NCBI GenBank assembly: GCA_021826525.1
Contig: JAKAZU010000050.1
Location: 1-6,000, forward strand
From: Thermoplasmata archaeon
Lineage (GTDB): Archaea; Thermoplasmatota; Thermoplasmata; UBA184
DNA: 6,000 nt
Direction of reading: 5' to 3'
Shown here: piece by piece, positions 1-5,754 of the stretch
Layout: each line of letters starts with the position of its first letter
Position numbering within the stretch: the stretch's first letter is position 1
Position numbers and translations under genes: made by a program
Notes under the pieces: generated by a model
Databases searched by the model: none
Told to the model about the DNA's origin: nothing
What the model saw: the letters and a program-made list of their open reading frames with translations, nothing else

Positions 1-486
1 GATGTTGAGGATCTGCTGAGCGGGGAATACGACCGCCCGCTGGACCATCCAGCCTTGGAGCTTGAGGAACGCCACGACGCTGCCCGCGATCGAGATCGAC
101 CCGATGACGGCGCCCGCGATGCTGAGCGAGGCGTTGGTCGGGTCGGAGACCGCGGTGAGGAGCTCGACCGCCGCGATCGCCGCCGCCGCGCCACCGCCCA
201 TCCCGTTGAAGACCGCGACCATTTGCGGCATGGCGGTCATCTTCACGACGCGGGCCCAGTACCAGCCGAGGCCGCCCCCGACGATGATCCCGATGGCGAT
301 CAGCCCGAAGTTGTTCGTGAGCCCGCCGACCAGGAACGTAACGAGGACCGCGAGGAGCATGGCGACGCCGGCCGCGAGGATGCCCCGGCGAGCGGTCTCG
401 GGGGACGCCATCGCCCGGAGCCCGAGGATGAAGAAGATCACCGCGAGGACGTAGACGCCGTCGATGAGCGGGGAGTAGTCGGTCAC
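1..486 (-). CDS. pntB: NAD(P) transhydrogenase subunit beta (PntB), N-terminal part, cut by window edge
   Basis: Membrane beta subunit of the proton-translocating transhydrogenase, which couples hydride transfer between NAD(H) and NADP(H) to proton movement across the membrane. Only the first 162 residues are present; the NADP-binding dIII domain lies outside the window. What is visible is the membrane domain: hydrophobic segments at about residues 9-25, 35-55, 60-78 and 118-140, and the conserved PntB stretch MTAMPQMVAVFNGMGGGAA (residues 83-101). The start is GTG at 486-484, overlapping the pntAB stop as GTGA, with a GGGAGG site just upstream. This reading frame has no stop down to base 1. 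It is the third gene of the pntAA-pntAB-pntB operon. Identification is firm; the organism-level role (NADPH supply or NADH regeneration) is inferred from the family. Confidence 0.95.
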   Translation of the reverse strand, partial: MTDYSPLIDGVYVLAVIFFILGLRAMASPETARRGILAAGVAMLLAVLVTFLVGGLTNNFGLIAIGIIVGGGLGWYWARVVKMTAMPQMVAVFNGMGGGAAAAIAAVELLTAVSDPTNASLSIAGAVIGSISIAGSVVAFLKLQGWMVQRAVVFPAQQILNI

Positions 487-785
487 GGGGAACCTCCCTT
501 GCGCTTCGAGCGATCGAACATCGCCAGGATCCGCTCGGTGACCACGTAGCCGCCCGTGACGTTCATCGCCCCCATGATCACCGCGATGAGACCGATCGCC
601 TGCTCGATCGGGGAGGTGGCGAAGCCGAGCACGACGATCGCGCCGACGAGCACGATCCCGTGGATGAAGTTCGAGCCGCTCATCAGCGGCGTGTGGAGGA
701 GCACGGGGACCCGGCTGATGACCTCGTAGCCGACGAAGGCCGCGAGGACGGCGATGAGGAGGGCCGTCCAGATGTCCGCGCTCAC
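483..785 (-). CDS. pntAB: NAD(P) transhydrogenase subunit alpha-2 (PntAB), membrane part of split alpha subunit
   Basis: A 100-residue membrane protein corresponding to the C-terminal membrane part of the one-chain E. coli PntA. It builds the proton channel together with PntB. Three hydrophobic segments are visible, at about residues 6-24, 40-56 and 62-83. The family signature HTPLMSGSNFIHGIVLVGA sits at 31-49, and the usual ending NVTGGYVVTERILAMF at 75-90. The chain ends in a basic tail (RSKRKGGSP). The start codon is GTG at 785-783, overlapping the pntAA TGA stop as GTGA, with GGAGGG upstream. Its own TGA overlaps the GTG of pntB in the same way, so all three subunits should be translationally coupled. 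Length is normal for a separate alpha-2 subunit. Confidence 0.95.
   Translation of the reverse strand: MSADIWTALLIAVLAAFVGYEVISRVPVLLHTPLMSGSNFIHGIVLVGAIVVLGFATSPIEQAIGLIAVIMGAMNVTGGYVVTERILAMFDRSKRKGGSP
493..498 (-). promoter_or_regulatory. Shine-Dalgarno site of pntB
   Basis: On the minus strand GGGAGG lies six bases before the GTG start at 486. It fixes the start at this GTG and fits translational coupling with pntAB, whose stop codon overlaps it. Confidence 0.75.
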
Positions 786-1918
786 TTCGTCCCTCCGATC
801 GCGTCGCGGGTCGGGGCATGCCGGACCTCGCCCTGGGTGACGAGGACGCTGGCGGTGAGAATCTCGTCGGTGTAATCGGCGACGAGACTACGGTCCTTCG
901 AGATGAGGAGCCCGAGGAACGACTCCAGGTTCTTCGCGAACATCTCGCTCGCGTGGAACGGCAGTGAGCTCGGGAGGTTGAGCGGTCCGGCGATCGTCAC
1001 GTCATGGTACTGGATCTGTTCGCCCGGCTTGGTCAGTTCGCAGTTCCCACCGGTCTCCGCGGCGAGGTCGACGATGACCGAGCCCGGGCGCATCCCATCG
1101 ACCGTCGTGGTGCCGACAAGCCGCGGAGCCCTGCGGCCGGGGATGTTCGCGGTGGTGATCACGACATCCGCGCTCCCGATCGCCTGCGCCAGCATCGCCT
1201 GTTCCTGGCGCTTCTCCTCGTCCGTGAGCTCCCGTGCGTAGCCCCCCTGGCCTTCGGCGTTGATCTGGAGTTCAAGGAACTTGGCTCCGAGGCTGCGGAC
1301 CTGCTCGCCGGCGGCGCGGCGAACATCGTAGGCCTCGACCACCGCTCCGAGCCGTCGGGCGGTGGCGATCGCCACGAGACCGGCGACCCCCGCGCCCAGG
1401 ATGAGGACCTTCGCCGGGCGGATCGTGCCCGCAGCGGTCATCATCATCGGGAAGAACTTCGGACAGAGCTCGGCTCCGATCAAGGCCGCCCGGTACCCCG
1501 CGACGGTCGCTTGCGAGCTGAGAACGTCCATGCTCTGGGCGCGGGTGATCCGTGGGAGGAGGTCGAGCGCGAACACCGTCACCTGGCCGTCCCGGAGCGC
1601 CCGGATCCGGTCGAGGTTCCGGCTCATGTTCATGAGCGCGACCAGGACCCCGCCCGGCGGGATCTGCGCGATCTCCTCGAGGGTGGGCGCCTGGACCTTG
1701 AGAAGGATGTTCGAGCGAAAGATGATCCCCCGCTCCGAGGTGACCTGGGCGCCGGCGTCCGAGTAGCCCGCGTCCGGATAGCCCGAGGCCGCGCCGGCGC
1801 CGCTCTCGATGGCGACCTCGACGCCGGACCTCGCGAGACGCTTGACGACCTCCGGAACGAGGGCGACGCGACGCTCCCCCGGGGCTGTTTCCTTTGGAAC
1901 GCCGATCCGTACCGCCAT
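782..1918 (-). CDS. pntAA: NAD(P) transhydrogenase subunit alpha-1 (PntAA), NAD-binding domain
   Basis: Soluble dI component (378 residues) that binds NAD(H) and passes hydride to NADP(H) on PntB. It starts MAVRIGVPKETAPGERRVAL, the usual start of the alanine dehydrogenase/PntA N-terminal domain. The RQD loop that contacts the nicotinamide is complete: PRITRAQSMD at 122-131, with R123, Q128 and D131. The Rossmann motif GAGVAG is at 175-180, followed by an acidic end of the second strand (EAYDVR, 195-200). VVITTANIPGRRAP (252-265) and VIVDLAAETGGNCE (281-294) are family signatures. The chain ends before any membrane segment, so the alpha subunit is split. A second ATG in frame at 1930 would add four residues. 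I prefer 1918 because its N-terminus fits the family and the TATA box places the transcript start near 1924. It is the first gene of the operon. Confidence 0.95.
   Translation of the reverse strand: MAVRIGVPKETAPGERRVALVPEVVKRLARSGVEVAIESGAGAASGYPDAGYSDAGAQVTSERGIIFRSNILLKVQAPTLEEIAQIPPGGVLVALMNMSRNLDRIRALRDGQVTVFALDLLPRITRAQSMDVLSSQATVAGYRAALIGAELCPKFFPMMMTAAGTIRPAKVLILGAGVAGLVAIATARRLGAVVEAYDVRRAAGEQVRSLGAKFLELQINAEGQGGYARELTDEEKRQEQAMLAQAIGSADVVITTANIPGRRAPRLVGTTTVDGMRPGSVIVDLAAETGGNCELTKPGEQIQYHDVTIAGPLNLPSSLPFHASEMFAKNLESFLGLLISKDRSLVADYTDEILTASVLVTQGEVRHAPTRDAIGGTK
791..796 (-). promoter_or_regulatory. Shine-Dalgarno site of pntAB
   Basis: GGAGGG on the minus strand lies five bases before the GTG at 785. 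It supports the GTG start and re-initiation by ribosomes finishing pntAA. The contrast with the first gene, which has no such site, is typical of archaea that mix leaderless and SD-led translation. Confidence 0.75.
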
Positions 1919-1929
1919 GAGGTTCGACA

Positions 1930-1946
1930 TCGGTCGAATCGACCGA
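1930..1946. promoter_or_regulatory. Candidate operator: 17-bp palindrome at the pntAA promoter
   Basis: TCGGTCGAATCGACCGA is an inverted repeat with two perfect 8-base arms around one central base. It lies just downstream of the pntAA TATA box and upstream of the inferred transcript start. A bound protein there could block the archaeal pre-initiation complex. The regulator is unknown, and GATCGA-like words are common in this genome, so chance is possible. Confidence 0.35.
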
Positions 1947-1948
1947 GA

Positions 1949-1956
1949 TTATACGG
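1949..1956 (-). promoter_or_regulatory. TATA-like promoter box of the pntAA-pntAB-pntB operon
   Basis: On the minus strand the box reads CCGTATAA and stands out in GC-rich surroundings. Its TATAA centre (1951) is 33 bases from the ATG at 1918 and 21 from the ATG at 1930. A normal archaeal spacing of about 26-27 bases puts the transcript start near 1924, giving a very short leader. No Shine-Dalgarno site precedes the gene. The same 8-mer serves lhgO on the other strand. Confidence 0.6.
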
Positions 1957-1985
1957 TTGGCGTGTCCCGCTCGTTCCCGTCGCGC

Positions 1986-1993
1986 CCGTATAA
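1986..1993 (+). promoter_or_regulatory. TATA-like promoter box of lhgO
   Basis: CCGTATAA has its TATAA centre (1991) 28 bases before the ATG at 2019, the spacing expected for a leaderless archaeal transcript. There is no Shine-Dalgarno site before the ATG, which agrees. It lies back to back with the pntAA promoter, about 37 bases away, so the two divergent units share roughly 100 bp of control region. Confidence 0.6.
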
Positions 1994-2018
1994 GCGCGGG
2001 GCCGCTCCCGACGCTCGC

Positions 2019-3224
2019 ATGGGACCCGATATCGACGTACTGGTCATCGGCGGAGGGATCGTGGGCCTCGCGACGGCTCGGGAGATCCTCGCCGGACGTC
2101 CGTCGACCCACCTCCTGGTGCTGGAGAAGGAGGCCGGGCTCGCTCGTCACCAGAGCGGCCGCAACAGCGGAGTGATCCATTCCGGGGTCTATTATCGGCC
2201 CGGGAGCCTGAAGGCCCGGCTCTGTGTTCGAGGACGCGAGCAACTCCTCCGGTACCTCGGCGATCGAGGCATCCCCCACTCCCTCCCTGGGAAGGTCATC
2301 GTGGCGACACGCTCCTCGCAGATCGAGCCGCTGGAGGAACTGCTCCGCCGCGCTCGCTTGAACGGCGTTCCGGGTCTCGAGTGGCTCGATGCGCGAGGAA
2401 TCCGTGCCATCGAGCCGGAGGTACGAGCGTTGCACGGCATTCATGTTCCGGGGACGGGCGTCGTAGACTACGCCGCGGTCTGCCGCGCCTACGCGGCCGA
2501 TATCGAGCTCGCGGGAGGGACCGTGCGGACCGCAGCTCCCGTGATGGCGGTGCGCGCCACCGGCGGATCGGTCGAGGTCCGTCTAGGGTCCGGTGAGTCG
2601 ATCCTCGCCCGCTACCTCGTGAACTGCGCGGGGCTGTATGCCGACCTCATCGCTCGAGAGGCCGGCGCGAGCGTGGAGGAGCGGATCGTCCCGTTCCGGG
2701 GGGAGTACTACCTCCTGAAACGGGAGCGCCGTGGCCTCGTCCGCGGGCTGGTCTACCCCGTCCCGGATCCGCGGCTTCCGTTCGCGGATGTCCACTTCAC
2801 GCCGACCGTGAACGGGGAGGTACTGGTGGGCCCGAACGCGGTCCTCGCCTTCGCACGGGAAGGCTATCGCTGGGGAGCGATCCGACCGGGAGAATTCGCT
2901 CCGACCCTCGTCTCCCGCGGGTTCCTGCGCTTGGCACGCCAGTTCTGGCCGGTCGGAGTGCGCGAGGCATACCGCTCGCTCGATGGCAATGCGTTCCTTC
3001 GCGATCTCCAGCGGATGCTTCCCGCCCTGAAAAGGGACGACCTCCTCCGAGGGGGAGCCGGGGTCCGCGCGCAGGCCGTCGGCGTCGACGGAAGACTGTG
3101 CGAGGACTTCGTCGTGGCTCGATCGCATCGGGCGCTCCATGTCGTGAGCGCCCCCTCCCCCGCCGCGACGAGCTCCCTCGCGATCGCCGAAGAGGTCGTC
3201 TCGCGGATGCCGGCCACCTTCTAG
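2019..3224 (+). CDS. lhgO: L-2-hydroxyglutarate dehydrogenase/oxidase-like FAD enzyme (LhgO family)
   Basis: A 401-residue flavoprotein of the DAO superfamily. Family members oxidise L-2-hydroxyglutarate to 2-oxoglutarate with FAD, often feeding electrons to the membrane quinone pool. The FAD-binding Rossmann motif VLVIGGGIVGLATA spans residues 7-20 with the acidic strand end LVLEKE at 33-38. The diagnostic LhgO block HQSGRNSGVIHSGVYY is at 44-59, followed by PGSLKA (61-66). Further family stretches are VPFRGEYYLL (224-233), YPVPDPRLPF (246-255), VHFTP (258-262), GVRAQAV (348-354) and SAPSPAATSSLAI (377-389). Length is normal (E. coli LhgO is slightly longer). The reading frame stays open well upstream, but the ATG at 2019 sits right before the FAD strand and 28 bases after a TATA box. 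Other DAO-family substrates cannot be excluded. No signal peptide is visible. Confidence 0.88.
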   Translation: MGPDIDVLVIGGGIVGLATAREILAGRPSTHLLVLEKEAGLARHQSGRNSGVIHSGVYYRPGSLKARLCVRGREQLLRYLGDRGIPHSLPGKVIVATRSSQIEPLEELLRRARLNGVPGLEWLDARGIRAIEPEVRALHGIHVPGTGVVDYAAVCRAYAADIELAGGTVRTAAPVMAVRATGGSVEVRLGSGESILARYLVNCAGLYADLIAREAGASVEERIVPFRGEYYLLKRERRGLVRGLVYPVPDPRLPFADVHFTPTVNGEVLVGPNAVLAFAREGYRWGAIRPGEFAPTLVSRGFLRLARQFWPVGVREAYRSLDGNAFLRDLQRMLPALKRDDLLRGGAGVRAQAVGVDGRLCEDFVVARSHRALHVVSAPSPAATSSLAIAEEVVSRMPATF

Positions 3225-3271
3225 GCACCGAGCCGGAAGATTCAAGGACGGTCGAAGGCGTCGCTCGCGAG

Positions 3272-4153
3272 ATGAGTTCGAAGACAACCACCGCGCCGAC
3301 CCCGAGACGCCCGGTGGCGCCCGCCCTCGATCGGATCATCTGCGGAGACGCGCGGACGGTGCTCCGCCGACTGCCGGCCGAATCCGTGCACCTCGCCATC
3401 ACGTCGCCCCCGTACAACGTCGGCATTGCCTACTCCGACTACTCCGACGACCGTACCTACCTCGAGTACCGCGAGTGGCTGCGAGGCGTCTGGAAGGCGC
3501 TGGCCCGCGTTCTCCGCCCCGGAGGTCGGTTCGCGTTGAACGTCGCCCCGACCTCGATCAAGAACTTTCGCCCGATCCACCACGACCTCACGCGGGACCT
3601 GATCGAGGTCGGCTTCCTCCTGCGGACCGAGATCCTGTGGTACAAGCAAACGATGGGTCGGCGCACCGCGTGGGGCAGCTGGAAGAGCCCGGCCAACCCT
3701 CACGTGATCCCGTCCTGGGAGTACGTGCTGGTCTTCTCCAAGGGAAGCTGGCGGCTCGAGGGAGACCGCGCCGAGATCGACATCACTGGCCCGGAGTTCC
3801 AGCGCTATTCCGACGGATTCTGGGAGATCGCCCCCGAGCGCAACCGCCGGGGCCACCCCGCGCCGTTCCCGGACGAGCTGATCCGGCGTCTGATCAAGTT
3901 CTACTGTTATCGCGGGAATGTCGTCCTTGACATGTTCGGCGGGACGGGCACGGTCGCCGCCGTCGCGCGGGCCACGGGCCGGCACTACCTATCAATCGAC
4001 ACGTCGCGCGAGTACTGCGAGCTCGCCCGGGAGCGGGTGGCGGCGGCACGCGCCGAAGGGACCGGCCTACGCATTCCAGCGCCCGACCGGGTCGAGATCG
4101 CGCCCGAGCTAGTGCGCCGGCGCCGCGTTCGGGCCGGGCATCGGACCGAGTAG
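3272..4153 (+). CDS. DNA methyltransferase, beta class, probably N4-cytosine specific
   Basis: A 293-residue SAM-dependent DNA methylase (COG0863-like). The catalytic motif IV TSPPYN is at residues 44-49, near the N-terminus. A central target-recognition region includes GRRTAWGSWKSPANP (129-143) and WEYVLVFSK (149-157). Motif X HPAPFPDELIRRLI (195-208) and the SAM-binding motif I VVLDMFGGTGT (217-227) come last. This order (IV, recognition region, X, I) defines the beta class. T/S-PPY rather than D/N-PPY is usual for N4-cytosine enzymes, so that base is inferred; the target site cannot be read. The ATG at 3272 is chosen because the CGDA...TSPPY core begins soon after; the frame extends upstream through lhgO. 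It lies 47 bp after lhgO and may be co-transcribed with it. No restriction endonuclease is adjacent, so it looks solitary. Its last 45 bp overlap the convergent exonuclease gene. Confidence 0.88.
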   Translation: MSSKTTTAPTPRRPVAPALDRIICGDARTVLRRLPAESVHLAITSPPYNVGIAYSDYSDDRTYLEYREWLRGVWKALARVLRPGGRFALNVAPTSIKNFRPIHHDLTRDLIEVGFLLRTEILWYKQTMGRRTAWGSWKSPANPHVIPSWEYVLVFSKGSWRLEGDRAEIDITGPEFQRYSDGFWEIAPERNRRGHPAPFPDELIRRLIKFYCYRGNVVLDMFGGTGTVAAVARATGRHYLSIDTSREYCELARERVAAARAEGTGLRIPAPDRVEIAPELVRRRRVRAGHRTE

Positions 4154-4888
4154 GCGTCGCGAGAGCTCCGAGCTCGCGTAGCGCAGCAGCGGCTCTAGGT
4201 TGACCGTGTCGGCCCGGTTGTACCGGACGAGCCGGGCGAGCGCGGTCGGGCTTCCCCGGCGGTACTCCTCCCAGAGGCGGACCGCGTCCAGACCGCGAAG
4301 GCCCTCGACGCCCTCGCGCGTGCCGAGACCGAGGCGCTCCTCGATCCGCTTGAGTCCACCCGCCTGACCGAGGCGGTAGAAGAGGAAGCGAAGGTCGATG
4401 TGGGCCGGCGGGGGCTCGAGTTGTGGGAATCGAACCGAGAGGAACGGAACGTCGAAGAGGCGGCCGTTGAACGTGACCAGCACGCCGAAGCGGTGCAGGA
4501 ACGCCGGGAGCTCCTCGAGGTTCTCCTCCGCGACGAACGTCCGGGTCTCCCCGCCTCCGTGGACCGTGACCACGGTCACGATCCCCTCGTACGGGGACAG
4601 CGAGGTCGTTTCGATGTCGAGGTAGGCGGTCGTCGACTGGAAGCTGGGGTACATGCGCCAGTGCTCCGCGGCCGGAAGACGACGTGCGAACCAGCCCGCG
4701 TCGCCTTCCGCGAGCGCGCGCTCGCTCGCTTCGACATCGCGAACGAACGTCGTTCCCCGCGCGCCCCCCATTCCCATCGTGGGGACCGCATCGAGGAACT
4801 CCGACCAGTCCCGAACGCCGGCGCGCCAGAGCGCCGCCTCGGTACCGGGACCGATCCCTTCGAAGTGCAGGAAGGTGGAGCGCAGCAC
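4109..4888 (-). CDS. YprB-like RNase H-fold 3'-5' exonuclease domain protein
   Basis: A 259-residue protein of the RNase_H_2 / YprB group, DEDD-type nucleases related to DNA polymerase proofreading domains. The N-terminus, STFLHFEGIGPGTEAALWRAG (residues 4-24), matches the small helical HhH-like region usual in this group. The three exonuclease motifs follow: YLDIETTS (89-96, D91 and E93), FNGRLFDVPFL (140-150, D146) and YNRADTVNLEPLL (223-235, D227). HIDLRFLFYRL (163-173) is a further family block. All expected metal ligands are present, so activity is likely; substrate (DNA or RNA) is unknown. The start is the GTG at 4888: it begins exactly at the domain, and a TATA-like box lies about 27 bases upstream. 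A much longer in-frame reading back to 5398 is open only by chance, because it runs through the broken I42 gene. The C-terminal end overlaps the methyltransferase gene by 45 bp. Confidence 0.85.
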   Translation of the reverse strand: MLRSTFLHFEGIGPGTEAALWRAGVRDWSEFLDAVPTMGMGGARGTTFVRDVEASERALAEGDAGWFARRLPAAEHWRMYPSFQSTTAYLDIETTSLSPYEGIVTVVTVHGGGETRTFVAEENLEELPAFLHRFGVLVTFNGRLFDVPFLSVRFPQLEPPPAHIDLRFLFYRLGQAGGLKRIEERLGLGTREGVEGLRGLDAVRLWEEYRRGSPTALARLVRYNRADTVNLEPLLRYASSELSRRLLGPMPGPNAAPAH

Positions 4889-4912
4889 GGGTTCCCCGCT
4901 AGCGCCAGCCCC

Positions 4913-4918
4913 GTTTAT
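4913..4918 (-). promoter_or_regulatory. TATA-like promoter box of the exonuclease gene
   Basis: On the minus strand GCATAAAC (core ATAAAC) is one of the few AT-rich words in the region. Its centre is about 27 bases before the GTG at 4888, suggesting a leaderless transcript and supporting that start. It begins just after the stop of the upstream I42 gene at 4941. Confidence 0.5.
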
Positions 4919-4940
4919 GCTTCGCGTCGCGATCGACGCC

Positions 4941-5230
4941 CTATCGGTGGATCCGGGCGGAGACTCGTCGCTCCTCGACGGCGCGACCTTCCCAAGGTCG
5001 GAGGCACTTGCATACGATCGTCGCCTCTCCCACGGCTCGAGCGCGGAAGCGTACCAGCTCCTGCCGCCCGCGCCGATCAGGTGCGAGGAGTGCACGTACT
5101 CACGATCAAGCAGTTCGGGGAGCTCGGCCGTGACCTCGATCTGCCCGGAGAAGCCTAGCGAAGGGTTCGAGGGCAGGGCGACGGAGAACTCCTCGCCGAC
5201 TCCGGCCTCCGTGGGAAGTGCCGCGGCCAT
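4941..5230 (-). pseudogene. Chagasin-like peptidase inhibitor (family I42) interrupted by a one-base frameshift
   Basis: I42 proteins are small beta-fold inhibitors of papain-like cysteine peptidases, binding by three loops. All three loop signatures are here but in two frames. Frame one starts at the ATG at 5230 (MAAALPTEAGVGEEFSVALP) and gives loop 1, SNPSLGF, then LLDREYVHSSHLIGAGG with the glycine loop. From about 5063 a second minus-strand frame continues QELVRFRARAVGEA and ends with CLRPWEGRA, carrying the RPWE loop, then a TAG at 4943-4941. The interval is 290 bp; one added base near 5063-5070 (GGGCGGC run) gives 97 codons, a 96-residue protein, close to the usual size. No signal peptide is seen, although many I42 inhibitors are exported. 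The tryptophan that often follows loop 1 is absent. It could be a decayed gene or an assembly/sequencing indel; programmed frameshifting is less likely. Confidence 0.75.
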
Positions 5231-5271
5231 GCCGACGGCAAGGCCCCGTCGGGGTTGGGGATTGCTCCGCC

Positions 5272-5649
5272 CTACGGCCGGGGGTCCGCACCCTCGATCG
5301 GCAGCGGGCCGATCGGAGCGATCTTCTCCTTGACCGCGAGCCAGAACCGTCCGACCTCTTCGGGAGGAAGTCGCCTGCCGTAGATCGGGGCCCGGCACTC
5401 CGCCTCGAGCACCGCGGGATCGTCAGCGTCCCACACGAGCCGGAGCACCCAGTCTCCGCGCTCCTCCTCGTAGGCGTAGACCTGCTTGCGCGGATCGGTG
5501 GGGACGGGATTGCGCTCGAGGATGTCGAGCGGAGGATCGGGAGGCGGAGCCGCTCCCATGAGCGCCGGCCGGGCCGGCGGGACGGGGACCCCAAGGCGGA
5601 TCCACGCCACGACCGGCCAGTGGCTCCGAGAGACCCCGAGGGATGGCAT
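5272..5649 (-). CDS. Hypothetical protein, 125 residues
   Basis: I do not recognise this protein. It reads as a soluble, proline-rich N-terminal third followed by a well-formed acidic/basic domain: LDILERNPVPTDPRKQVYAY (41-60), a WVLRLVWDADDP block (67-78), ECRAPIYGRRLPPEEV (84-99) and a terminal helix-like FWLAVKEKIAPIG (101-113). Third codon positions are strongly G/C throughout, as in the neighbouring genes. There is no cysteine cluster and no clear membrane segment or signal peptide. The start is uncertain: ATG at 5649 has a weak TTTAGT box about 26 bases upstream, while the ATG at 5559 would remove the low-complexity N-terminus. Its stop is 41 bp before the broken I42 gene on the same strand, so the two may share a transcript. 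Confidence 0.6.
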   Translation of the reverse strand: MPSLGVSRSHWPVVAWIRLGVPVPPARPALMGAAPPPDPPLDILERNPVPTDPRKQVYAYEEERGDWVLRLVWDADDPAVLEAECRAPIYGRRLPPEEVGRFWLAVKEKIAPIGPLPIEGADPRP

Positions 5650-5696
5650 CGCGAGTCCCAGGACGGTGAACGACTAAACGGCGATGGTGGCGGAAC

Positions 5697-5724
5697 GGGA
5701 GCATCCCCGCCCCGGCTCACCGGG
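5697..5724 (-). terminator. Two short adjacent hairpins downstream of the 23S rRNA
   Basis: Reading the minus strand there is CCCGG-TGAG-CCGGG (5724-5711), then GGGA-TGC-TCCC (5707-5697), about 30 bases after the expected 23S end. No T-run follows, so ordinary termination is not shown. They may instead be part of rRNA 3' processing or simply reflect high GC. Confidence 0.25.
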
Positions 5725-5754
5725 AATCGGTTTCACACGCGTTCTGCTTAACTG

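Noticed and set aside
1004..1993. Long plus-strand open frame opposite pntAA
   Set aside because: It is a shadow of the strong transhydrogenase gene; composition is Arg/Asp/Gly rich as expected for antisense of a high-GC gene, and no domain is visible.
1272..2444. Long minus-strand open frame spanning the lhgO start and the divergent promoter region
   Set aside because: It is antisense to lhgO and out of frame with pntAA, with low-complexity Arg/Gly/Pro composition and no family motif.
3225..3271. Possible separate promoter for the methyltransferase (GATTCAA near 3239-3245)
   Set aside because: The match to a TATA box is poor; co-transcription with lhgO is equally likely, so it is not listed as a feature.
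4565..4580. Inverted repeat CGTGACC-AC-GGTCACG
   Set aside because: It lies inside the exonuclease gene and follows from the repeated Val-Thr codons of VTVVTV; no reason to see an operator.
4984..5000. Hairpin CGACCTT-CCC-AAGGTCG
   Set aside because: It falls within the RPWE-encoding part of the I42 gene and has no T-run, so I do not call it a terminator.
5244..5254. Short hairpin CCCC-GTC-GGGG between the hypothetical gene and the I42 gene
   Set aside because: Only four base pairs and no T-run; expected by chance at this GC content.
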